Shown: positions 9,329-17,851 of the stretch, piece after piece
How positions within the stretch are numbered: position 1 is the first letter of the stretch
How the letters are laid out: each line of letters opens with the position of its first letter
Origin: UBA7672 sp963784415
GTDB lineage: Bacteria > Pseudomonadota > Alphaproteobacteria > Caulobacterales > Hyphomonadaceae
Direction: 5' to 3'
Length of the DNA stretch: 64,000 nt
Assembly: GCA_963784415.1 (NCBI GenBank)
Contig: CAWARK010000006.1
Location: 124,001 to 188,000 of the forward strand
The notes under the pieces: model-generated
Databases searched by the model: none
Seen by the model: the letters and a program-made list of their open reading frames with translations, nothing else
Told to the model about the DNA's origin: nothing
Position numbers and translations under genes: made by a program

Positions 9329-12327
9329 GGTTTCTTCGCAACGCCCAGCGTCACGCACGGGCTTGGCGGCACTTTCTGCATGAACCCGTATTCGGCGTAG
9401 TCGCGATTGGCGAAGCCGGTCGCGCCACGCGCAGCGGTGCGCGCGCACGCCAGCTTCACCTGCTCATCGACACTGGCGAACACGATCGGATTGATCTCGA
9501 ACCGCCGCACGCCCGCGGTCGAGACCGAGACCACACGCTTCCCGTCTGCCGAAAAGCGGATCTGCCCCGCGCCCGCGTCGGCCGGCAGTTCGAATATCTG
9601 CACCGGGTCGCGTTCGCCGAAACGCCAGAGCGCGATGTGCAGGTCATCTCCCGTCGTCGCAAACAGGTCGCCGCCGGCGCTGAACGCCAGGCTCCCAATC
9701 CGTCCGCGATGCGCAATCGCAAGCTGGAAGGCGCGGGACTCACCCGGATGCCACAACTCGAATCCACCATCGGGCGTCAGCAACGCCACGATCTTCCCAT
9801 CGGGGCTGAACACGACCTCGTTGACCCCGAGCCGGCCGCCGGGAAGCTCGATCCGTTTCTCCGCACCGGCGTCATGGATGTAAACCTCAACGCCATGCAC
9901 GACTTCCGCGATGCGGCGGCCGTCGGGCGAGGGGTAGATGTCCAGCGTCTCGAACGCACGCTGTGGGAAGATATCCCCTGTCGAACCCACCTTCCGGACG
10001 CCGGCCTTGTTGGACACGAGCCGATAGAAAAGCGCCGTGCCATCGGCGACAAAACGGATTTCACTTACCGCATCAGATGCATCGCCAGGCGTGAACGACG
10101 CGCGTGGCGTTGCAGAATCCGCCCCCCACACATCGACACGCGGTCCATTGGGCATGGCAATAAGCGATTGTTCGGGTGACAGGCTAAAGCCCCCCGAGGA
10201 AAGCGATTGCGCGCGCTCGGCGGGCAACTTGAACGCAACAGCGGCGGGCATGTCGCCACGCCATGCCCACACGGAGCCGGCATAATCGCCCGCTGCCACC
10301 GCTCCGTCGACCGTGCCGGCCCTGATTAGGCTGTCGAATGGCGCTGCCGGAGTGTCCTTTATCCCAAGCACGGCTTGTAGCGACTCCTTGGGCGTCGACC
10401 GGCCAAACGACGCCAGCATGACAACGCCATCCGCCGACACCGCAACCAGCATCCCGGCGTCCAGCAGGAATCCGGCATCGATGATGTCGCCGCGCCGCCC
10501 AAATGGCTCCGTCAATTTCGCGGTGACGAGGTCCAGCAGGCTGACCCGCCCGCGTCCGGACATGATGAGCACGCCGCGGCTGTCACTCGAGGATCGCATC
10601 CGGGCGATGGGCTCGGGGTCCTCGATATTCTCCGCGAAGGCCTGGAGGACAGACTTCAGTTTGCCGTTCGCCTGCACGTCCCCGATGTTTCCGGTTTCGG
10701 ATCCGAACAGCAATGTGGAGTCGTTGATCAGCGCCAGCGCGCCAATGGATCCAAACGACCCCTCGACCGGTTTCTCGCGTTTGTCTTCGTTCGGGAGCCA
10801 GACCATGACCCGCTCGGCCGACGACAGCGCCACGACGTCGCTTACCTTGCTCACGGCAATCGCATCGAAGCTCTCCACATCAAACGATGTCGACTTGATC
10901 TCCTTCGCCGTCTCAACACTCCACAGATAGACCTTGCTCTTGTAGCCCACGCTACCGTCGCCGACGCCCTTGTCGCCCGCGACCAGCCAGTCGCCGTCCG
11001 CACTGAGGGCGACCATCTGCGGCCACACAGTGGGGTCGGCCGGCAGCGTCGGGCCGAACTCCTGCAACAGCTTGCCCTGGCTGAGGCTCCAGATGCCAAA
11101 CGGCTGGCCGGCCGAGGGCTGCCAGACGAGCAGCAACCTGTCGCCGTCCGGCAGCGGAAAAACCTGCGCGACCGGCTTCGGCACAGCGATCGGCTTCGGA
11201 TCAAGCACGTCCCCTGCCGTCCACAAGTTCAGCGCGCCGGATGTGTGGATCGTGATGAAGCGCTTGCCATCGCGCAGCACGGCCACGCCAGTCGCGTCTT
11301 GCACGTCCATCGACGTGATCGCCCTGTCGCTGGCATAGGCGCGCACGAGCGCGTTGCGAACGGCAACGTTCCCATCCGGCCGCATCAGTTCTTCCAGCAG
11401 CCCCACACGCGCCGGCGGATCGCCCGCCAGCGCCATCAGCAGGGCGCGTGTATAATCGCCCTGCCGCGACAATCCGTTCGCCGCATCGGCAAACAGCGCG
11501 GCCTTGCGGTCATTGGCGTCGAGCGTGCGCGTCGCCGCGAAATAGTTTCCCGGTATTGCGATCGCAAGCAGCAGCACGCCCGCAATCAACGCCCACAACG
11601 AAAACCGCCGCAACGCCTGCTGCGCCTTGCGCGAGTCCGCGACAGCAATCTCCGCCGTCTTCAGCGCCTGCTCGCGCTCCTCGAGCTGAGCCTTCGCTGC
11701 AACCTGCCTGTGCTGTTCCGCATCCCCGCTCGCCGCAAGATATTCGCGCACCAGATCGGGCGGATGCGATCCCGCAGGCGAGCGCGCCAGCCACGCCTCC
11801 GCCTCCTTCAACGCCTCGCCGCGCAGCAGCAGATCTTCCGCGCGCTGCTTCGCCCACTCGATTGCGCGTTCCGAATAGCGCGTCTGCGCCCGCAGCCAGT
11901 CGAGGTCGACACTCAGCGCTTCGGCCAGCCGCTTCACGCCATAATAGAAACCCGACCCCGGTATCGCCGGATCGGCATAGAAAGGAATCCAGTTGAGCTC
12001 GCTCAGCGCCTTCGGCGGCGTCACGCCCGTCACGCTTTCATGCGTGATCGGAATGATGCGTTTGCCGAGCCGCACCGCCTCATCGACTTCCCACGCGCAG
12101 ATTTCCGACGCGGCCGATTTGGCGGTCAGCACGAACGCCACCGCATCCGCCGACAGGATCAGCTTGCCCAGCCGCTCGCGCCAGTTCTCTGCGCCGCTGA
12201 TGTCGTGGCGGTCGAGGATGGGATCGAATCCCTTGTCCTCCAGCGCCAGCACCAGCTGGTCTGCAAAGCTCACGTCCGCCCGCGAATACGAAACGAACAC
12301 CTTCAGGGATTTGGCCTGCTCGGCCAT
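9325..12327 (-). CDS. TIR domain - transmembrane - WD40 repeat protein
   Basis: 1000 residues. An N-terminal TIR domain (about 8-140) starts with LKVFVSYSRADVSFADQL. Glu80 in SEICAWEVDEA sits where catalytically active TIR NADases carry their glutamate. A helical/coiled-coil stretch (about 150-240) leads to one membrane helix (243-265). The remaining ~700 residues contain WD40-like beta-propeller repeats, such as VVFSPDGKIVALLTPDGGFE and LAFSAGGDLFATTGDDLHIA. TIR domains act as NAD+ hydrolases or signal scaffolds, and WD40 propellers bind partners. ATG 12327 is chosen over an upstream frame extension of 30 residues lacking domain character. It follows the TIR-MORN gene by 98 bp on the same strand, so probable co-transcription. 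There is no NTPase module between the parts. Confidence 0.92.
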   Translation of the reverse strand: MAEQAKSLKVFVSYSRADVSFADQLVLALEDKGFDPILDRHDISGAENWRERLGKLILSADAVAFVLTAKSAASEICAWEVDEAVRLGKRIIPITHESVTGVTPPKALSELNWIPFYADPAIPGSGFYYGVKRLAEALSVDLDWLRAQTRYSERAIEWAKQRAEDLLLRGEALKEAEAWLARSPAGSHPPDLVREYLAASGDAEQHRQVAAKAQLEEREQALKTAEIAVADSRKAQQALRRFSLWALIAGVLLLAIAIPGNYFAATRTLDANDRKAALFADAANGLSRQGDYTRALLMALAGDPPARVGLLEELMRPDGNVAVRNALVRAYASDRAITSMDVQDATGVAVLRDGKRFITIHTSGALNLWTAGDVLDPKPIAVPKPVAQVFPLPDGDRLLLVWQPSAGQPFGIWSLSQGKLLQEFGPTLPADPTVWPQMVALSADGDWLVAGDKGVGDGSVGYKSKVYLWSVETAKEIKSTSFDVESFDAIAVSKVSDVVALSSAERVMVWLPNEDKREKPVEGSFGSIGALALINDSTLLFGSETGNIGDVQANGKLKSVLQAFAENIEDPEPIARMRSSSDSRGVLIMSGRGRVSLLDLVTAKLTEPFGRRGDIIDAGFLLDAGMLVAVSADGVVMLASFGRSTPKESLQAVLGIKDTPAAPFDSLIRAGTVDGAVAAGDYAGSVWAWRGDMPAAVAFKLPAERAQSLSSGGFSLSPEQSLIAMPNGPRVDVWGADSATPRASFTPGDASDAVSEIRFVADGTALFYRLVSNKAGVRKVGSTGDIFPQRAFETLDIYPSPDGRRIAEVVHGVEVYIHDAGAEKRIELPGGRLGVNEVVFSPDGKIVALLTPDGGFELWHPGESRAFQLAIAHRGRIGSLAFSAGGDLFATTGDDLHIALWRFGERDPVQIFELPADAGAGQIRFSADGKRVVSVSTAGVRRFEINPIVFASVDEQVKLACARTAARGATGFANRDYAEYGFMQKVPPSPCVTLGVAKKP

Positions 12328-12425
12328 CGCCAACCCCAGCTTCCCGCTTGGCCCTCTGGCCGTTGAACTTCCACCCGCGCCCAACCTAGCGCGCCGCAGA
12401 GCCGACAAGCCAGTCAAAACGTCGG

Positions 12426-14912
12426 TTATTGCTGCGGGGCAGGCGCCTTCATCGGTTCCGTCAGCGCGTCTTTCGACCAGCGGCCCGCCTGCATCACGGA
12501 TCCGTCGCTCCCCCAGAACACGCCGACCCCATCGCGGCGGCCGTTGGACATCTCGCCTTCATAGCGTTGCCCGTTGTCATAGGTCAGGACGCCCCGCGCC
12601 TGTCCGCCGCCGCCCGCGCCACTCCCGGCAAAGCTGTCGCCGCTGCGCCAGTAGAACACGCCATAACCGCTCGCTGCATCGCCAGAATACTCGCCCTCAT
12701 AGCGCGCCGCACGCGAACCCGTGTTGCCGGCGTTCTCCGAGAACTCATAGACGCCGACACCTGCGCTCTGCCCATTCCGCAACTCGCCGCGATAGCGGTC
12801 GCCGGAATTTGCGCCTGATCCGCGAACCCGGATGCCCAGCCCGTTGGGAGCGCCGTTGGCGATCTGCGCATCATACTTGTCGCCACCGGCGCCCGTGATG
12901 CTGCGTGCATCCTTGAGGCTTTCGGCCGCCGATGCCGCAGCTCGCGCCGCCGCCGCTTTCTGGTTCGCCGAAATCTGTGCCTTGCGGGCTGCATCCGCAG
13001 CCGACCGCACATCGGCCGAGAGCAGGTCGAGACTGTAAGGCGGCAACCGCGTCGCCTTGGCCAGCGCTGCCCGCGCCGCCGCCGCATTCGCCCCGTTCGG
13101 CCACGCCGTCAGATAAGACTGGAACGCTGCCGCCGTGCCAAGCTGATCGGCGGCATTCCATGCCTGCGTGTCCGCAAGCCGCGCCTGCTGCCCGACCGCA
13201 AGCGAGTCTGCGTTGCCATCGGCCTTGACCGGAACAGCGGCCAGGCTTGCTGCTTTCGCCTTGGCCTGCGCCTGCGCCACGCGCAGCAGGTCGGCCTCGC
13301 TGGCCGCCGCCACTTCCACACTCGCAATCTCACGCGAGCCTGCACGCCGCACGGCTTCCGCGAACGCGCGCAATTCACGCGGCGAAGATGTCGTCAGCGA
13401 TGGCGCCGACCGCCGGTTGCCGCTCGCGAACTTCGTCACCGCCTGCGCCGTAGCCCCACCGCTCTTGCCATCGACTGGCCCGCTGTAAAGCTCGAGCCCT
13501 GCAAGCCCGCGCTGGATTTCCTCGACCGCCTGCACCCGCTCATTACCGAGCGAAGCCAGCCGGTCACGCGCTGCCGCCGCCATCGCGCCGGGCGCCACGC
13601 CATCAAGAGGAAAGCGTTTCAGGTACGCTTGATACGCCGTGTCATTGTCGGAGGTCACCGCCGTCACCCACGCCTGCGCATCCAGCACGCGCAACAGCGA
13701 GCGCGCCTGTTCGGCCGTGCTCGCTCGCGGATACTCGCTCACATAATCACGCAGCGCTTCGGCGCTCTTGCGGTTCACGCGCGTCCAGTTGGCATTGGAC
13801 TCTTCCGAATCCTCGAACACGCCCGTCGCCGGCTCGCTGTTGGCGACCGGCGCATCGACCACCGTGCGCGCCGCCATCGCAACGGGTGCGGATTCGCCGG
13901 GCGCAGCGCTGGTGCGCCAGCCGAACGGATCGCCGAACCACAGCCCGACACCGGACACGATCAGCACCACCGCCGCCGCCGCCGGCCCCCACGACATCCC
14001 GCCGCTGTTCTTGCTGTCAACGTAACCGGCCGAACCACCAGGCCTGCCAGACCGGCTCCGCGGCTCATCACGGCCCCTCTGATCATCGAACTCAGGCCTG
14101 CGCCAGAGTTGTTCGACCATTGCCGGCGGCTGCGCGATCGGCTGAAGCGGAGCAGGCGCCTGTGGCGCTTCATAAACAGGTGCGCGCGCCTGCTGGCCCA
14201 GTTGAAAGGCTGTCGGCTGCGTCGGCGGCAGCGGTTGATACTGAGGCTGCGGTTGCGGCTGCGGGGCGAGCGGCGCCTGATACATCTGCGCGGGCGCCAT
14301 CTGGTAAACCGGCGGCGGCACGGGCGGCATCTGATAAACCGGAGGCGGCGGCGCTGGCTGCGGCGGATAGACCTGCTGAGGTCTTGGCGGCGCAGGCGGC
14401 GGCACATACGCCCGCGGCTGCGAGAGGGACGGCCGCGCAAGTGAGGGCGCAACCTGGGGCGCCATCGGTGGCGGCGGCGCCATCACGCTGCGCGTCGTGT
14501 TCGCCAGGGCGCGCGTGCCGGCGGGCTCCCCCGCATGCTGCTTCAGCCCGGCGATCAACCGGCGCCAGACCGGATCGTCGATGTCCCCGCGCCAGTGCGA
14601 GAAGTCCAGCGACTCCACCTGGTCGAACGGGCGCGGCGGCGCGCCACTGTCGACACGCAGTTGCATCAGCTTGTTCTTGTAGAGACCCGTTGCGGCCTCG
14701 GATCGAACCACCTCCGACATCCGCGAGCGATCCGACCAGAAAACCAGAATCACGCGGGCAGTCGCCAGCTTCAGCTCCGCCGCGGGCGATGGCTCATCGG
14801 ACAGATCGAACGGATCCATCCAGAGGTCCCAGCCCTCGAAACGCAGCATTTCTGTAACTAAGCGCAGGCGTTCGCGATCCTCGCGAGCGTACGCTACATA
14901 GACGTCCGTCAT
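12426..14912 (-). CDS. TIR domain - proline-rich - transmembrane - MORN repeat protein
   Basis: 828 residues in clear blocks. A compact TIR-like domain (1-125) begins MTDVYVAYAREDRERLRL; Glu72 in MSEVVRSEAAT is the candidate catalytic position. Then come a Pro/Gln-rich linker (about 145-265), one membrane helix (309-327), and helical repeats of the type AYQAYLKRFPLDG (427-439) and AFQSYLTAWPNG (596-607). A peptidoglycan-binding-like motif, GLELYSGPVDGKSGG, lies at 472-486. At least four MORN-like repeats (about 680-812) end the protein, for example RYEGEMSNGRRDGVGVF. GGAGGGG precedes ATG 14912. It lies 98 bp upstream of the second TIR gene. The propeller of one protein is replaced here by MORN strips, so the pair shares one architecture with different far-side modules. 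Confidence 0.92.
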   Translation of the reverse strand: MTDVYVAYAREDRERLRLVTEMLRFEGWDLWMDPFDLSDEPSPAAELKLATARVILVFWSDRSRMSEVVRSEAATGLYKNKLMQLRVDSGAPPRPFDQVESLDFSHWRGDIDDPVWRRLIAGLKQHAGEPAGTRALANTTRSVMAPPPPMAPQVAPSLARPSLSQPRAYVPPPAPPRPQQVYPPQPAPPPPVYQMPPVPPPVYQMAPAQMYQAPLAPQPQPQPQYQPLPPTQPTAFQLGQQARAPVYEAPQAPAPLQPIAQPPAMVEQLWRRPEFDDQRGRDEPRSRSGRPGGSAGYVDSKNSGGMSWGPAAAAVVLIVSGVGLWFGDPFGWRTSAAPGESAPVAMAARTVVDAPVANSEPATGVFEDSEESNANWTRVNRKSAEALRDYVSEYPRASTAEQARSLLRVLDAQAWVTAVTSDNDTAYQAYLKRFPLDGVAPGAMAAAARDRLASLGNERVQAVEEIQRGLAGLELYSGPVDGKSGGATAQAVTKFASGNRRSAPSLTTSSPRELRAFAEAVRRAGSREIASVEVAAASEADLLRVAQAQAKAKAASLAAVPVKADGNADSLAVGQQARLADTQAWNAADQLGTAAAFQSYLTAWPNGANAAAARAALAKATRLPPYSLDLLSADVRSAADAARKAQISANQKAAAARAAASAAESLKDARSITGAGGDKYDAQIANGAPNGLGIRVRGSGANSGDRYRGELRNGQSAGVGVYEFSENAGNTGSRAARYEGEYSGDAASGYGVFYWRSGDSFAGSGAGGGGQARGVLTYDNGQRYEGEMSNGRRDGVGVFWGSDGSVMQAGRWSKDALTEPMKAPAPQQ

Positions 14913-15046
14913 GGCCGCCCCTCCGGGCCGCCCCCTGCGACTATTGTTCTAGCAGCGGGACATCGATTTGTGGAGATGGATGTTGGGGAGAATACGCCTC
15001 AAATTTTTCGACGTATCCGCGTTCAGCAGATGAACAGCAGTCGGCG

Positions 15047-16366
15047 CTAGACTGGCGGCGTCTTGTTCATGTCGGCGCTCGCCTCTGCAGGGAAGAAGAC
15101 GCCAATCCGCGAACCGCCGCCTTCACCGCTCTTTATGTCCAGCCTACCGCCGTGAAGTTCCGCAAATGCCCGCACCACTGAAAGGCCCAATCCAGCGCCC
15201 TTCTGCTTCTTGCCCGCTTCGCCCTGTTCGAACGCGCGCGACAGTCTCAGCAGCTCCTCCGGGCTGATCCCGACGCCGGAATCCGCAACGGTCAGCATCG
15301 CCCCGCCGGGAACCTCTTCCGCAATAACGTCGACAGTTCCGCCCGACGGCGTGAATTTCAGCGCATTGGAGATGAGGTTGAGCGCAATCTGCCGCACGGC
15401 CTTCGCGTCCGCAAAGGCCTCCGCGTCATCCTGGCCCGCGCGGCTCAGCGTGATCGACTTCCGCGCCGCCTCGTCGCCCATGAAATGAACGGCTTCATCT
15501 GCAAGGTCCGTCAGGCTCAGCGGCTCCACATAGATGTCATACTTGCCCGCTTCCAGCCGCGCGAGATCCAGCACGTCGTCGACAATAAGCGTGAGATTTC
15601 GGCCGCCCTCGTGAATAAGCTCGGCGTATTCCTGATAGCGTTCCGACAGCGGACCGAATATTCCGCCGCGCATCATTTCCGCAAATCCGACAATAGCATT
15701 CAGCGGCGTACGCAGCTCGTGGCTCGTCTGCGCAAAGAACGTTGTGCGCGCCTCCAGCTGCGAGCGAGCCTCATCGGCTTTCGCCTTCGCTTCGTTCGCC
15801 GCCGCCGCCGCGCTCCGCAGCTCCGATTCCAGTTGCTTCAACCGCGCTTCGCCCAGCTTCGCGTCAGGCGCAGCGGGAGATTTCTGCCGCGCAACGACCG
15901 GCGCCTGCATCACCGCAGTTCCCGCCAGCACCGCCAGCATCACCAGTCCCGCAAGCCCATAAGCCGTCGACAGGATCGCGGCGTCATACGGATGCATCCA
16001 GGTTCCATCGGCTCCGGCAATCATCGCGATCAAAACGCCGACCAGCGCAAAGCCCGCGATCTCGAGCGTCAGGCGCACGCGGCCCGACATCCACGCCACC
16101 GCGATGGCCACGCCAAAGATGATGATGATCGACGTCGCCCCGCCCGTGCTCGCCGCTCCCGCCGTCGCAAACGCGATCCAGAGCGCCGACTCAACCTCGA
16201 CCGCCTGCGAAACGGACGTCGATCCGCGCATGAACATGCCAACGAGGGGAGGCAGGATGGAACAGACGAATGCTGAAAGGCTGAGCCAGATTGGCACGCC
16301 GAGCGCCACGGCCCAGAACGCGGCAACTGCAGAAAGTGCAAGCCATACGGCCTTGGGAGGTGTCAT
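15047..16366 (-). CDS. Membrane sensor histidine kinase
   Basis: 439 residues. Four to five membrane helices in the first 155 residues lead to a short coiled coil (about 170-208) and then the HisKA domain. The phosphoacceptor is His216 in AQTSHELRTPLNAIVGFAEM. The HATPase domain shows the N box (LNLISNALKFTPSGG), G1 (VADSGVGIS) and G2 (KGAGLGLSVV). No receiver or PAS domain is present. The H-box context resembles the PleC/DivJ group of Caulobacterales kinases. GGGAGGTGG precedes ATG 16366. No response regulator lies nearby. It is on the same strand as the TIR genes, 134 bp upstream, and divergent from the secreted protein. Confidence 0.93.
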   Translation of the reverse strand: MTPPKAVWLALSAVAAFWAVALGVPIWLSLSAFVCSILPPLVGMFMRGSTSVSQAVEVESALWIAFATAGAASTGGATSIIIIFGVAIAVAWMSGRVRLTLEIAGFALVGVLIAMIAGADGTWMHPYDAAILSTAYGLAGLVMLAVLAGTAVMQAPVVARQKSPAAPDAKLGEARLKQLESELRSAAAAANEAKAKADEARSQLEARTTFFAQTSHELRTPLNAIVGFAEMMRGGIFGPLSERYQEYAELIHEGGRNLTLIVDDVLDLARLEAGKYDIYVEPLSLTDLADEAVHFMGDEAARKSITLSRAGQDDAEAFADAKAVRQIALNLISNALKFTPSGGTVDVIAEEVPGGAMLTVADSGVGISPEELLRLSRAFEQGEAGKKQKGAGLGLSVVRAFAELHGGRLDIKSGEGGGSRIGVFFPAEASADMNKTPPV

Positions 16367-16534
16367 TAACCACCTCCCGAGTCAAAATGCCTGCTTGAAG
16401 CCTGCAGTTCCATCAAGCATCCTAACTCCGCATCAACGAATGCGGCCACATTCTGAATTTGAAAGCACATTGCGGGCCGCTTCTGATACCGTCAGAAAAT
16501 ACCCGCGAGCATAGCGATAAAGTCGGAGGTTCCA

Positions 16535-17581
16535 TTGCGTAACCGCACCAAGTTCTGCGCCGTCGCCCTTGCCCTCACCATTGCGACGCCCGTCGCGATT
16601 TCCCAGGTCACGACGCCGGCGCCTGCCACGGGCAGCGCGCGCATCCTGCCGACGACCGCCGCCGCCTACGCCGACTATCAGGGCCAGGTCTCGAACATCA
16701 TGGTCAACTCGCTCAGCGACGCCGCTGAAGTCGACCGCGCGCTCGAAACCTTCGCCGCCCCGAACGTCGACCAGCTCTCCTCTTCGTGGCTGTCCTACTC
16801 GGCCATCCTCGCCGCCCAGAACCCCGACTTCGTGAAGGGCGTGCGCGACATCGACAACTATTACGGCCGCGAACGTCTCATGCTCGGCTTCGAGCGTGAC
16901 CTCAGCTACGCCACCACGCTCGGCGGCGGCAACGCCGCCCTGCAGACCGTCCTCGCCGCGACCTCGCGCGACAAGGGCCGCATCTCCAGCGCCGGCGCCT
17001 TCGTGAAGGAGCAATCCTACACGATGCAGAACTTCGGCTGGGCCAAGAAGCGTCTCAGCGCCAAGGAAAATGAAAACGCCCTCGGCTCGCTCCGCGTCGC
17101 CGCCAAGGTGAACAAGCCGGTGACCGACGCCGTGCAGAAACTCTTCGCCGGTCCCGACCTCAACGCGATGCTCGCCTCGGTCGCCACCGCGCCGGAATCG
17201 GCCAACTCGCTCTGGGACAAAGTCTCGGTGATCGCAGTCTCGGCGCCGGGCAAGGCCTTCTCGTCCGTCTCGCCCGTCACCATCGCGCCGACCACGCTCG
17301 AGGTTGATCCCAACCAGAAGGGCGCCGCCAACCGCATGATGACGCTCGCCGCCATGCACGCCATCGACGCCGACAAGTCGAACGCGGAGCAGGTCACGTC
17401 CACCATGAAGGACCCGACCACGACCAGCTGCCTCGAAGCAGCCCAGATCGAAATGTTCGGCTGCGTCTCGGCCACCGCCACCCGCTACGAGCACGCCTTC
17501 TGCCTCGCCCGCTACGGCCTCCGCCTCAACGGCGACAAGAACCGCTCCATCGCCGGCTGCGTCACGACGCTCGCGAAGTAA
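16535..17581 (+). CDS. Secreted hypothetical protein with TTG start
   Basis: 348 residues with an N-terminal signal peptide (about 24 residues, ending near TPVAISQ), so exported. The start is TTG 16535: GGAGG at 16525-16529 sits 5 nt upstream and no in-frame ATG gives a signal peptide. The mature part is Ala/Ser/Thr-rich and helical, with conserved-looking cysteines only near the C-terminus (TSCLEAAQIEMFGC, AFCLARYG, GCVTTL). No family recognised. A strong intrinsic terminator follows. It is divergent from the histidine kinase across 168 bp, so shared control is possible. Confidence 0.85.
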   Translation: MRNRTKFCAVALALTIATPVAISQVTTPAPATGSARILPTTAAAYADYQGQVSNIMVNSLSDAAEVDRALETFAAPNVDQLSSSWLSYSAILAAQNPDFVKGVRDIDNYYGRERLMLGFERDLSYATTLGGGNAALQTVLAATSRDKGRISSAGAFVKEQSYTMQNFGWAKKRLSAKENENALGSLRVAAKVNKPVTDAVQKLFAGPDLNAMLASVATAPESANSLWDKVSVIAVSAPGKAFSSVSPVTIAPTTLEVDPNQKGAANRMMTLAAMHAIDADKSNAEQVTSTMKDPTTTSCLEAAQIEMFGCVSATATRYEHAFCLARYGLRLNGDKNRSIAGCVTTLAK

Positions 17582-17603
17582 GCTTCTCTTCCAACCAACA
17601 CCG

Positions 17604-17639
17604 AACCGCCCCGGCCAAAACCGGGGCGGTTTTGTTTTG
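17604..17639 (+). terminator. Intrinsic terminator
   Basis: AACCGCCCCGG and CCGGGGCGGTTT form a GC-rich stem with the loop CCAAAA, followed by TTTTGTTTTG. It lies 22 bp after the stop of the secreted protein gene and is the most convincing rho-independent terminator in the window. Confidence 0.9.
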
Positions 17640-17671
17640 TGCGTCGACGTCCATCCCGAGCGTTGAGACAA

Positions 17672-17793
17672 CACCCCCACCTGACCTCCCCCTTTCAGGG
17701 GGAGGGACCAGCGATGCATCGCCGTCCTACAAAGCAAGGTAAGTTGGCCCAACAGGGTTCCTCCCCCTGAATGGGGGAGGTCAGGTGGGGGTC
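17672..17793. repeat. Intergenic palindromic repeat family A, copy 1
   Basis: About 122 bp with long inverted ends. It begins CCCCCACCTGACCTCCCCC and ends with the complement, GGGGGAGGTCAGGTGGGGG. Each end also carries an internal CCCCCTTTCAGGGGG-type hairpin. The middle has the conserved string GGTAAGTT. A second copy in the same orientation lies at 50864-50985. It fills the space between a terminator and the LysR start, with no coding capacity of its own. Confidence 0.92.
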
Positions 17794-17851
17794 TCTCTCC
17801 GCCCCCAACACTGCTGACACGCCCTGTCACCACGGCGTATTATCCTGCGCC

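Noticed and set aside
11245..12366. 373-residue plus-strand frame opposite the TIR-WD40 gene
   Set aside because: Arg/Gln/His-rich antisense translation with no domain; TIR and WD40 motifs are clear on the minus strand.
9325..14912. Known TIR antiphage systems such as Thoeris or TIR-STAND
   Set aside because: No SIR2/ThsA-like effector, no NTPase/STAND module and no short ThsB-like gene is present; the architectures differ.
16433..17833. 466-residue minus-strand frame covering the secreted protein and repeat A
   Set aside because: Composition is Gly/Val/Arg/Asp-rich and domain-less; the opposite strand has a signal peptide, Shine-Dalgarno and terminator.
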